Notes under the pieces: model-generated | Seen by the model: the letters and a program-made list of their open reading frames with translations, nothing else | The model's database searches: none | Told to the model about the DNA's origin: nothing | Assembly (NCBI GenBank): GCA_026413885.1 | Contig: JAOAKA010000001.1 | Coordinates: forward strand, 1-46,087 | DNA: 46,087 nucleotides | DNA from: Sulfolobales archaeon | GTDB taxonomy: Archaea > Thermoproteota > Thermoprotei_A > Sulfolobales > NBVN01 | Direction: 5' to 3' | Made by a program: the position numbers and the translations under genes | Shown here: positions 25,799-33,776 of the stretch, one piece after another | Numbering within the stretch: the first letter of the stretch is position 1 | Layout of the letters: each line of letters begins with the position of its first letter

Positions 25799-26928
25799 GG
25801 CCTAAGATACTCCTAGTACTCTCACTAATCTCTGTAGCTCTCATATCTCTACTCGCTATTCAGTTCATTATCTACTACTTCTCACCAGGTTACGCAGCTA
25901 CATTCGGCATCTTCAGGTTTATGTGGCTGTGGTGGGTAGTCGACGTACTAGGGTATGTAGTAGCTATAGTGACTTTAGTTCTCTCCGGAGTGCTCGTCGG
26001 CAGGCTCATAGAGAGAAGAACTCCGGCAGATCTAGACGCACTTAGAGCTTCGATGCTATCGACTGCGGCTGCTGTGATCGGTGGTGTAATACTGGTTTTC
26101 GGACTAGTATCTTATGTTCTAGGTGAGGAATTAGCGGTAGGTCTAGGAGTTATAGCATTTCTCTTCGCTATAGTGCCGTCGACCATATCGTGGCTCCTTT
26201 CCCCCTACTTAGTCAATGTATTCTACAGATGTCGCTATGACCCCGAAATGCAGAAAGTGGTTAATGAAGTAGCTGAGAGAGCCGGCATGAAGCCTCCGAA
26301 AGCTGTGAGGTCACCTATAAATATTCCAAATGCTTTCGCATATTCATCACCAGTAGCCGGTAGGTATATTGCTGTTACCGATGGTCTGCTCAGAACTCTC
26401 AAAAGCAGAGAGGAGCTTAAAGCTGTAATAGGTCACGAATTAGGCCACCATAAGCATAGAGATAACGCTGTTATGATGGTTTTCGGCATCTTTCCGACAG
26501 TCATCTACTACATGGGTAGAATGCTTCTCTATGTCGGACTGTTCTCTAGCAGATTCACTGATGGAAATAGGAGGCGTGAAGGAGGTTCCGGACTCCTAGT
26601 AGCTGCTCTAGGAGGGGTTCTAATGGCTTTAAGCATATTGATTCAGCTAGGTGTTCTAGCACTCTCTAGACTGAGAGAGTTTTATGCTGATGCTCATGGA
26701 GCTAAAGTAACATCTCCATTTACTATGATAGGCGCTCTAAAGTCTATAGATGGATTCTACAGATACTACGGTAAGGAAGTTATAGCAAATAGTAAGCTGA
26801 GGACTCTCTTCATATATGCTTTCACAGAGCCTTTCGTAGGACTAGAAGAACTACTATCAACACACCCACCTGTGTGGAAGAGAATAGCTTTCCTAGAATC
26901 TATCGCTGGACGGGAGATTAGAGCTTAG
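25795..26928 (+). CDS. htpX: HtpX-like M48 membrane metalloprotease
   Basis: This 377-residue protein has membrane segments near residues 5-30, 43-70, 88-110 and 115-140, then the zinc-protease motif HELGH at 214-218 and the third Zn ligand Glu295 in REFYADAHGAK. Another hydrophobic hairpin (about 262-290) follows the active site. HtpX enzymes degrade damaged membrane proteins. It is translationally coupled to pyrF (4-nt overlap), a link of no obvious metabolic meaning. The protein looks intact. Confidence 0.92.
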   Translation: MRPKILLVLSLISVALISLLAIQFIIYYFSPGYAATFGIFRFMWLWWVVDVLGYVVAIVTLVLSGVLVGRLIERRTPADLDALRASMLSTAAAVIGGVILVFGLVSYVLGEELAVGLGVIAFLFAIVPSTISWLLSPYLVNVFYRCRYDPEMQKVVNEVAERAGMKPPKAVRSPINIPNAFAYSSPVAGRYIAVTDGLLRTLKSREELKAVIGHELGHHKHRDNAVMMVFGIFPTVIYYMGRMLLYVGLFSSRFTDGNRRREGGSGLLVAALGGVLMALSILIQLGVLALSRLREFYADAHGAKVTSPFTMIGALKSIDGFYRYYGKEVIANSKLRTLFIYAFTEPFVGLEELLSTHPPVWKRIAFLESIAGREIRA

Positions 26929-27007
26929 GGGGTAGCATACGCTACATAACTACATACTGCTACTCGCGAGTCTCTCTATAGCTATCTATGGATATGCTGC
27001 TAAAAGA

Positions 27008-27544
27008 GTGGTATCAGCTATCTCACTTTGTGCTACTGTAATACTTCTAACTGCTATCACGAATGTGATACGGCTAGACGGTTTTACCTACTCCACCCTG
27101 GCTCCACTTCTTACTATAGTTTTCACTCTAGGTTTTCTATTCTACAGAGTCTCTGTAGCTATATCTTCTTCGTTAATTACATCTTATGTGGTACTTAAGC
27201 TAGCTGGATTTCACCTAGATCTATATTGCCTCATCTCCATATCGATGATATTTACAGTACTTCTCTACACATCTCTAAGAAAGCGTGAGTACATACCGTA
27301 CCTACTCTTAGGTGGTTCGTCTTCTACATACTTCATGAACTCGGTGTTATATTACAATATAGTATCTATAGCATCAGTTATCCCTATATGTGTAATAGGT
27401 TACCTACTTCAAGAAAAACTCTGGAAGACAAAGAGTAAGTACGAAAAAATACGTATCTCTCTGAGAAAATGGAGGAGTGTATCTGAGAAACTAAGTTCTC
27501 TACGAAGGCGTAGCAGTAGGAAGCTTACGTCGCAATCTCTTTGA
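27008..27544 (+). CDS. hypothetical polytopic membrane protein, start uncertain
   Basis: I do not recognise this 178-residue protein. It has about five hydrophobic segments (for example ISLCATVILLTAITNV and YNIVSIASVIPICVIGYLL) and a basic cytosolic tail (RISLRKWRSVSEKLSSLRRR). GTG 27008 is the first standard start but has no Shine-Dalgarno site. The same frame stays open upstream to 26936 and encodes another membrane helix (YILLLASLSIAIYGYAAKR) with CTG at 26957. It follows the htpX-like gene by 79 nt and is probably in that operon. Its 3' end overlaps the convergent sulfite-oxidase-like gene by 20 bp. Confidence 0.6.
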   Translation: MVSAISLCATVILLTAITNVIRLDGFTYSTLAPLLTIVFTLGFLFYRVSVAISSSLITSYVVLKLAGFHLDLYCLISISMIFTVLLYTSLRKREYIPYLLLGGSSSTYFMNSVLYYNIVSIASVIPICVIGYLLQEKLWKTKSKYEKIRISLRKWRSVSEKLSSLRRRSSRKLTSQSL

Positions 27545-28487
27545 ATCTCTCCTCTAGAAATACGTTTCCTCTCTCGTGGTATCCTAGAGCTTCCCAATAT
27601 CCGTCTGTGTATCTATAGGTAAACTCTATACGGTTTACCCACTTAACACTCTTCCAACCATATAGGTGGGGTATGAAGATTCTCGCAGGATATCCCTGCT
27701 CTATTGAGAGGGGTTTACCATTTAATTTAAGAACTAGTAGAGCTTCTTCTGAGATAAAGTCCTCGAAGGGAACTACTGCTACGTAGCCGTCAAGACCATG
27801 TATGAGCACCCATCGAACGCCCTCGCTCGGTTTAGCTATATCGGTAATTAGCTTCAACCTAACTCCTTCCCACTGAACTGATGAAATAGACCACCCAGTG
27901 ACACAGTGAAAATCTCTCACTAGCTTTACTTCAGACATTCTCTCCAGCTCACTTAGTGATAGTGTTAGAGGATTGAGTACCGCACCCGAGACTACTAGCT
28001 TCCACTTCTCTATGTTAATAGTTGGGACACCGAAAATTTTATAGATTATGAAGTGATCGATGTAGTATTGACCGGGTGCTACACCACTGGCGGCTGTAGG
28101 TGCTGGATACCTAAGTCTTGGTTCGCGATTTTCTGATTTCAGCGTGTTGGAAACTCTATCAGCACTAGCTCTATCGAATGTACAGATAACTTCCTCTAAC
28201 ACGTTCTTTCTTACTATTGCTCTACATGAAGCAGTGAAGTCAGTGTTATCAAATACGTGATATTTATAGAGAACGTAGTTTGTCCCTATAGGCTCGTTCT
28301 CTGTAAACACTACATTAAGCTTCGAGATAGTTGTATACCTACTTAAAAAATCTAATAGAAAGCTCTTAACATCTTCGAGAGGTTCTGTGAGAGTGGCTTT
28401 AACATCTAGACACTCCAGCACTCTACCTATGTTTCTAGCTGAAAGTGCTTGAGGAATCTTTAGATAGCACTCCACCACAGCTCCCAT
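27525..28487 (-). CDS. sulfite oxidase-like molybdopterin enzyme with extra N-terminal domain
   Basis: Residues about 140-320 form a sulfite-oxidase-like molybdopterin domain: YIDHFIIYKIFGVPTINIEKW, the Mo-ligand Cys195 in DFHCVTGWS, WEGVRL, HGLDGYVAVVPFEDF, NGKPLSIEQGYPARIFIPHLYGWKSVKWV. There is no Tat or Sec signal, so it is likely cytosolic, unlike most sulfite oxidases and MsrP. Residues 1-125 are a separate mixed alpha/beta region I cannot assign; its length and pattern might suit an NTF2-like fold (weak). Electron acceptor and substrate are unknown. The flavin reductase and dehydrogenases downstream are possible redox neighbours only by proximity. Confidence 0.8.
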   Translation of the reverse strand: MGAVVECYLKIPQALSARNIGRVLECLDVKATLTEPLEDVKSFLLDFLSRYTTISKLNVVFTENEPIGTNYVLYKYHVFDNTDFTASCRAIVRKNVLEEVICTFDRASADRVSNTLKSENREPRLRYPAPTAASGVAPGQYYIDHFIIYKIFGVPTINIEKWKLVVSGAVLNPLTLSLSELERMSEVKLVRDFHCVTGWSISSVQWEGVRLKLITDIAKPSEGVRWVLIHGLDGYVAVVPFEDFISEEALLVLKLNGKPLSIEQGYPARIFIPHLYGWKSVKWVNRIEFTYRYTDGYWEALGYHERGNVFLEERFKEIAT

Positions 28488-28571
28488 ACATTACAGCGGT
28501 AATTCAATAAAACTTTTGAGCCCACAACTACTTGATTTAAGTGTTAAATGTGGAATCCAGTAGGGGTCTAG

Positions 28572-29621
28572 CTGAAAGCAGCTGTTCTACATGAAAAAGT
28601 GGAAATAAAGGTCGACGGATTACCCCGTAGGTATAGTGACTTACCCTGGCGTGAAAACCCGCTTACAGTAGAAGACTATCCCACACCGGAGGCGGGCTTT
28701 AATCAGGTCTTACTGAAGGTGCTTGCTTGTGGTGTATGCTATACTGATGTAGATATAGTTGAAGGTAGAGTCAACTGTAAGCTCCCCGTAGTGCCGGGAC
28801 ACCAGATCGTCGGTAGAGTCGCTGAAGTACCTCCAGGGCTGGGTGGTGGAGTAGATATTGGAGACATAGTTGGTGTTGCCTGGGTGGGAAGAACCTGTGG
28901 AAAGTGTTACTACTGCTCGACTAGTCTAGAGAATTTATGTGATAGCTTCGCAGCTACGGGCTGCCAGATAGATGGAGGTTACGCTGAGTATACAGTAGCA
29001 TACGCTGACTTCGTCTATAGAATACCGCGCGGTGTAGACTATGTTCGCATAGCACCACTACTCTGTGCTGGAGCTGTAGGCTATAGAGCTCTTAAACTAG
29101 CGAGTCTTGAAGACGGAATGAGATTCGGCCTCTTTGGTTTTGGTGCTAGTGCTCACATTATTCTACAGATCGTTAAGAAGTTATTCCCAAGTGTTGAAGT
29201 CTACGTATTTAGTAGGAGTCTAGAGCATAGAAAATTAGCTGAAGAGCTTGGAGCTGACTGGACGGGCCACCCGAGTGAAACCCCACATAAGAAACTCCAT
29301 AGAGCAATAGACTTCACACCTGTGGGTGAGATTACAGCTAGAGCACTTGAATTACTAGAAAGAGGGGGTGTCTTAGTTGTAAACGTAATTAGAAAGCAGA
29401 CTCCGGTAAATCTAGATTACGCGAAACATTTATGGCTAGAGAGAAGCATTAAGAGCGTTGCGAATGTAGCTCGAAGAGATGTTGAAGAGGTACTGAATAT
29501 AGCATCTAAATACGGAGTAGAGACAGAAGTACAGATATACGATCTAGAGGAAGTAAATAGAGCCCTCAGAGACTTAAAATCAGCTAAAGTAACTGGGTCA
29601 GCAGTTCTCAGGATATCTTAA
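28572..29621 (+). CDS. zinc-dependent alcohol dehydrogenase (MDR family), probable CTG start
   Basis: This MDR enzyme has the catalytic-Zn Cys in CGVCYTDVDIVEG, GHQIVGRV, the structural-Zn group GKCYYCSTSLENLC and a nucleotide-binding stretch FGLFGFGASAHIIL. The first ATG/GTG/TTG in frame is GTG 28599, but the family N-terminus (KAAVLHE) is encoded upstream. CTG at 28572 is the first codon after an in-frame TAG and is preceded by GGGG at 28563-28566 with suitable spacing. I therefore place the start at CTG, giving 349 residues. It is monocistronic. Substrate unknown (NAD(P)-dependent alcohol/aldehyde). Confidence 0.85.
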   Translation: MKAAVLHEKVEIKVDGLPRRYSDLPWRENPLTVEDYPTPEAGFNQVLLKVLACGVCYTDVDIVEGRVNCKLPVVPGHQIVGRVAEVPPGLGGGVDIGDIVGVAWVGRTCGKCYYCSTSLENLCDSFAATGCQIDGGYAEYTVAYADFVYRIPRGVDYVRIAPLLCAGAVGYRALKLASLEDGMRFGLFGFGASAHIILQIVKKLFPSVEVYVFSRSLEHRKLAEELGADWTGHPSETPHKKLHRAIDFTPVGEITARALELLERGGVLVVNVIRKQTPVNLDYAKHLWLERSIKSVANVARRDVEEVLNIASKYGVETEVQIYDLEEVNRALRDLKSAKVTGSAVLRIS

Positions 29622-29730
29622 CTCTTAACTACGAAATATATGTATACTCATAGATCTGCTAGATCGGCTTGTAGAACTGCTCTGTGGACTTCACGTATTG
29701 CTGTGTCTTCTATAGTCGGATATTCAATTT

Positions 29731-30426
29731 CTATTCTCTTAGTTCTCGGAGAGCGCTCAATAGGTGTCTGAGACTATTTACTAGAAGTGCGGACTTACCT
29801 AGCTCTAAGATCTCGGTTGGAGAGTTTCTATTTACTAAAATAGCTTTAGATCCCGATATTAGAGCACCAGCTAAATCGTTTTCTAGTGAGTCTCCAACGT
29901 GAACTATCTCTCTAGTGGATACTCCAAATTTTTCAGCTATGTATTCAAAGATCTCTCTACTGGGTTTTTGAAGACCTACCTCATCGGAGAACACAGTTAA
30001 GTCGAAGTACTTCAGCAATCCATTTTTGTAGAGGAAGTATCTAGTAACCATTCCAGGCCAGAACATCACGTTTCCGAGAGTTGCTGTGGTGTATCCTTCT
30101 GATTTAACTGATTCAACAGCTTCTACTGCATCTGGATAAGCTAGTTCAGATATCTCAGGCTCCTCTAGAGTCATCGTGACTGCTTTAAATAGAGTTTCAG
30201 TAGTGGTTTTAAGCCTTCTAGAGAAAAACTCACCGGAGTCTATGATTATCTTACTGAACCCTCCTCCTAGTCTAACTCTAAGTGCTTCATTATAGGTACT
30301 CAAAATCGAGCTGTATAGTTCCTCAGAATTTCTCCCACTCAAAAACGATAGCTTTCTAGACAGAAGCAGGTAGAATTTCGAGAGATCTAGAAGTGTCCCC
30401 CAGATGTCGAAAGTCACGACACGCAA
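29731..30426 (-). CDS. HAD-superfamily hydrolase
   Basis: This 231-residue protein has HAD motifs in order: FDIWGTLLD (nucleophile Asp7; the +2 residue is Trp, as in haloacid-dehalogenase-like members), TATLGNVMF (motif II), GLQKPSREIF (Lys, motif III) and HVGDSLENDLAGA (motif IV). A helical cap lies at about 15-90. It is probably a small-molecule phosphatase. The start is TTG 30424-30426 with a TATA-like CTATTTAATTTC at about 30451-30462, close to leaderless. Confidence 0.87.
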   Translation of the reverse strand: MRVVTFDIWGTLLDLSKFYLLLSRKLSFLSGRNSEELYSSILSTYNEALRVRLGGGFSKIIIDSGEFFSRRLKTTTETLFKAVTMTLEEPEISELAYPDAVEAVESVKSEGYTTATLGNVMFWPGMVTRYFLYKNGLLKYFDLTVFSDEVGLQKPSREIFEYIAEKFGVSTREIVHVGDSLENDLAGALISGSKAILVNRNSPTEILELGKSALLVNSLRHLLSALRELRE

Positions 30427-30547
30427 GATATCGACCCATAGAATCAGTATCAGAAATTAAATAGCTCTATTACCGTCAAAATAACTGCTATTTCTTAGAG
30501 CTTTGAGAGGGTATCTCTAGCTTAGAGGACCTGGAGCTGTTTACAGC

Positions 30548-31108
30548 CTAGACAGACTTCTTTAATGCTAGTCTTCGAGAGCCGACCCCATAGAAATAGC
30601 GTCCACTAGCGTGGAGAAGTATGTTCACCCCTTCATTGAATAAGAAGCCGAATCTATCTGCTACACCTTCTCGAACTCTAGCTTTAGTTACTTCGAAAAT
30701 GTATAGATATGCCTCACCAACAGGATATTTACCGATAACTTTAGATTCAAGTATAGCTAGAGACCTAGCGATTCCTGGGGGCTTTACTGTAGTGCTCTCT
30801 ACTAGTTCCAGCTTGAATTTAAGTACTTTATCTATGTCTCTACCGGAAACAGAACCGAGGTCGTAGACTAACTGTACATCTCCTAGCTCAAGTATGTTTA
30901 GAGTAGCTTCACCACAGAAGTCTAGACATTCTTTCGTATATGCTTGTGGATCTACAACGACAGCTACTGTTGGTGGTTCCTCACTTACTGGTGTATTCCA
31001 GCTAGCCGGCATAAAATTAGCTCGATTATTTGGACATAGAGATCCCACAACAACAGTCGGTCTCGGGTGGAGTAGGTAGTAAAACTTCCCGCTAAACTCT
31101 TCAAACAC
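30548..31108 (-). CDS. flavin reductase-like domain protein
   Basis: This 186-residue protein matches the FMN-binding flavin reductase/flavoredoxin family: YLLHPRPTVVVGS, NFMPASWNTPVSEEPPTVAV, FCGEATLNIL and a C-terminal GEAYLYIFEV. The conserved position after NFMPASW, which often holds residues contacting FMN phosphate, is kept. It may reduce flavin or act as an electron carrier in the cytosol. The start is GTG 31106-31108, leaderless from CTTAAAATTC at 31124-31133, divergent to the MDR-like gene. Confidence 0.82.
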   Translation of the reverse strand: MFEEFSGKFYYLLHPRPTVVVGSLCPNNRANFMPASWNTPVSEEPPTVAVVVDPQAYTKECLDFCGEATLNILELGDVQLVYDLGSVSGRDIDKVLKFKLELVESTTVKPPGIARSLAILESKVIGKYPVGEAYLYIFEVTKARVREGVADRFGFLFNEGVNILLHASGRYFYGVGSRRLALKKSV

Positions 31109-31123
31109 TGTATCACCCAGCTA

Positions 31124-31147
31124 GAATTTTAAGTTAGATAAATAACC
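31124..31147. promoter_or_regulatory. divergent promoter pair (flavin reductase / MDR-like gene)
   Basis: CTTAAAATTC (minus, 31124-31133) and AGATAAATAACC (plus, 31136-31147) each sit about 25 nt from their start codons, GTG 31108 and ATG 31165. Both genes should be leaderless, and the boxes are close enough to interfere with each other. Confidence 0.5.
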
Positions 31148-31164
31148 TATAGAAGAGATAGTGT

Positions 31165-32073
31165 ATGAAGAGTGTCAGCGCTGTTGTAGTTGCTGGAGGG
31201 CTGAGATTTTTGGAGATCCCTCCAGTACCTATTAGAGAAGGTGAGGTGTTAGTTAAAGTTCTATCCGCAGCTCTAACACCTTTAGATATTGCTGCTGCTA
31301 GAGGATATACTCCCTATGTTTACGGTAAGATAGCTGGGTCAGCTGGATTAGTTAGAGTTATTGAACTAGGTTACGGTGTCGAAAACGTAGCAGTCGGTGA
31401 AAACGCTATATTATCTCCCAGATGCTCTACCGAGCTGGCTCTATTTAAAAACGGTGTAATGGCGGAACAATCCAGTGTTCACTTTAAGTGCTTAGAGCCT
31501 GTTCCACAATCTGTAGATAGTCTAGTAGGTCTACATACATCACTACTCGCGCATGTACCATCCGTAATATCTTCTCTCTCGGGGTCTTCGATACTCATCG
31601 CTGGCTGTAGTTATGAAGCCTACACACTAACCAAACTAGTTAAAGATGAAGTGAGAACTGAAGTACTATGTGTGAGTGAGGCTGGTCTCCGCAAGATAGC
31701 TAAGCTAGGCGTTAAGGCTTATCTTTGGGAAAAAGCCGGTGGTTACTATGACTCAGTCTACATAGCTTCTCTAGACTCATATGTAAACAGTATTGCTGTA
31801 AAGAGATGTAGAGATACTCTCTACATATCTCCCACGGTACCGGAGTACTTCGTGCCGATAGGAGTGAATTTAAAAAGTATTGTAACACTTTCTCAAGCTA
31901 AAATAGAGATAGTGAAAGCACTTAATCTATCTCACAATCTAAGCCGTGAGATAGAGACAGTGTACAAGATAGTAGACAACTTTAAAGCAGTAGCTGAATC
32001 TGCTGACTATACTAAATATCTAGCATATATAAGACCGTCAGGTGCGGAGAACGTAAGTGATTCACAGGAGTGA
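31165..32073 (+). CDS. diverged MDR (alcohol dehydrogenase-like) protein without zinc ligands
   Basis: This 302-residue protein has a GroES-like N-terminal fold (VPIREGEVLVKVLSAALTPLDIAAARG, IAGSAGLVRVIELGYGVENV) as in medium-chain dehydrogenases. The catalytic Cys is replaced (AALTPLD where ACGxCxxD is usual) and no structural Cys cluster exists, as in quinone-reductase-like MDRs. The nucleotide-binding part is weak: SILIAGCSYEAYT has no GxGxxG. It is shorter than normal. It may be a zinc-free reductase or a non-catalytic homologue. Leaderless ATG start. It converges with the aminotransferase gene with a 17-nt gap. Confidence 0.7.
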   Translation: MKSVSAVVVAGGLRFLEIPPVPIREGEVLVKVLSAALTPLDIAAARGYTPYVYGKIAGSAGLVRVIELGYGVENVAVGENAILSPRCSTELALFKNGVMAEQSSVHFKCLEPVPQSVDSLVGLHTSLLAHVPSVISSLSGSSILIAGCSYEAYTLTKLVKDEVRTEVLCVSEAGLRKIAKLGVKAYLWEKAGGYYDSVYIASLDSYVNSIAVKRCRDTLYISPTVPEYFVPIGVNLKSIVTLSQAKIEIVKALNLSHNLSREIETVYKIVDNFKAVAESADYTKYLAYIRPSGAENVSDSQE

Positions 32074-32090
32074 AAAAATATTTGAAGAAT

Positions 32091-33299
32091 TCATCTCCCA
32101 AGCTTTCTTCTAACCACTTTTCCGAGGATCTCGATTCCACTTCTTATTTCTTCTATACTTGGATAGCTGAAGTTGAGTCTCATAGTGTTTCTACCGCTTT
32201 CATCAACAAAGAAGGAAGCTCCCGGTACGTAGACTACTCCCTCATTTATCGCAGTAGGCAGCATTTCCTTTGTATCTATCTCTGGAGGTAGCCAGACCAT
32301 GAGGAAGAGTCCACCAACAGGCTTTACCCACCAGGATTTCTCCACCATACTCTCTGATAGGGTGTTGAACATAACGTCACGTTTTACTCTATAGATTCTC
32401 CTAGCTTTTTCTGCTGTCTCGCTAACGACTCCTTTTTCAATGGCTTCCTTAGCTATATATTGAGAGAGTGTTGGTGTGTGGAGATCCATACTCTGCTTAG
32501 CTCTTTCAAATACATCTACCAGCTGTTGAGGACCCAGTATCCACCCGACTCTAAGTCCTGGTGATAGAGTCTTACTCATAGTGCTTATATAGACCACTCT
32601 ATCTTCACTATCTAGTGTCTTTAGCCTAGTTACATCTGCTTCATCGTAAACAAAGAATGAGTATGGGTCGTCCTCAATCACTATGAAGTCATACCGTGAT
32701 GCTAGCTCTAGAAGGTGCTTCTTTCTCTCTGAACTCATAGTAGCACCAGCTGGATTATGTGCTACCGGAATAGTGTAGACAAATTTAACTCTTATACCGG
32801 AGGACTTCAGATTTCTGAGTTTTTCTTCTAATACATCAGTCTTCATTCCGCGTTCATCAATTGGTATACCGATAATGTTCGGTCTAGCCGTTCTAAAAGC
32901 TGTTAGAGCTGCTAGATATGTTGGATTCTCCGTGATTATGTAGTCACCAGGGTCTACGAGAGTTCTAGAAACTATGTCTAGACTCTGCTGAGACCCTGTT
33001 GTAACTATAACATCGTCGTTACTCGAGATTCTAACATTGTTATCTTTTAGATACTTAAGTAGTGTCTGCCTAAATACAGTAACACCTTTCGTCGGAGAAT
33101 ACTGAAGAGCTTTATCTCCATAGTTAAGTATGACGTCACTAGCTATTCTTGCGAGAGACTCGCGTGGGAAAACCTGAGGGTCTGGGTACCCACCCGCAAA
33201 ACTTATGACTTTGCGGGCTTCTACTACTTTCAGTAACTCACGTATCTCTGACGCTTTAAAAACTTCCGATGCTCTAGCTATAAACTTGCTGTAGTCCAT
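32091..33299 (-). CDS. PLP-dependent aminotransferase, class I (LysN/aminoadipate-type)
   Basis: This 402-residue fold-type I enzyme shows SFAGGYPDPQVFP, YSPTKGVTVFRQTLLKYL, VTTGSQQSLDIVS, IPVAHNPAGATMS and the PLP lysine in STMSKTLSPGLRVGW. The pattern is that of the multi-substrate 2-aminoadipate/aromatic aminotransferases common in archaea. The exact amino donor and acceptor cannot be told. No lysine or aromatic biosynthesis genes are next to it. The start is ATG 33299, with TATA-like TTTAAAAGC near 33338-33346. Confidence 0.9.
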   Translation of the reverse strand: MDYSKFIARASEVFKASEIRELLKVVEARKVISFAGGYPDPQVFPRESLARIASDVILNYGDKALQYSPTKGVTVFRQTLLKYLKDNNVRISSNDDVIVTTGSQQSLDIVSRTLVDPGDYIITENPTYLAALTAFRTARPNIIGIPIDERGMKTDVLEEKLRNLKSSGIRVKFVYTIPVAHNPAGATMSSERKKHLLELASRYDFIVIEDDPYSFFVYDEADVTRLKTLDSEDRVVYISTMSKTLSPGLRVGWILGPQQLVDVFERAKQSMDLHTPTLSQYIAKEAIEKGVVSETAEKARRIYRVKRDVMFNTLSESMVEKSWWVKPVGGLFLMVWLPPEIDTKEMLPTAINEGVVYVPGASFFVDESGRNTMRLNFSYPSIEEIRSGIEILGKVVRRKLGR

Positions 33300-33371
33300 G
33301 TAAACACCAAGTTCGAGGGATTAAGTGTAAAATAAGCTTTTAAATTCGCTATAATACAGTATCCAGTAGGT

Positions 33372-33776
33372 TTAAACAGGTTTAAACTTTAGTCCATAGT
33401 ATATAATCCCGTAGGGCTCATCTGACACATATTTTCTTAATACTGCTTCAACCTCCATACCTTCTCTCACTTCATCACTGCGGATACCGACGATTTCACC
33501 TACTACTCTCACACCCTCTCTCAGCTTTACTACTCCAACCACCTCCGGTAGTCTATCTTCACTAGAGTCTCTCTTGTAGTACACCTTCGTAAACTCCTCT
33601 ACAACACCTATTCCCGCAGATTCTATGTACTCTACTCCATCAGACCCACAGTGTGGACATATTGGTCTCTTGAACACTGTTTTCCTGCCGCAGTTTTTGC
33701 AGATAGTGATTACTAGCTTATACTGGTTTTCCTTCACTCTCCAGAATTGAGGTGCGGAAAGCTTCACGAAGCTCAC
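33372..33776 (-). CDS. DUF35 OB-fold/zinc-ribbon protein of the acetyl-CoA to HMG-CoA complex
   Basis: This 134-residue protein has a rubredoxin-like zinc ribbon (CKNCGRKTVFKRPICPHCG, four Cys) followed by an OB-fold with VEEFTKVYYKRD. DUF35 proteins bridge thiolase and HMG-CoA synthase in archaea, and structural work in a methanogen showed they channel acetoacetyl-CoA. It overlaps the thiolase gene by 4 nt and is the last gene of the three-gene operon. Confidence 0.93.
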   Translation of the reverse strand: MSFVKLSAPQFWRVKENQYKLVITICKNCGRKTVFKRPICPHCGSDGVEYIESAGIGVVEEFTKVYYKRDSSEDRLPEVVGVVKLREGVRVVGEIVGIRSDEVREGMEVEAVLRKYVSDEPYGIIYYGLKFKPV

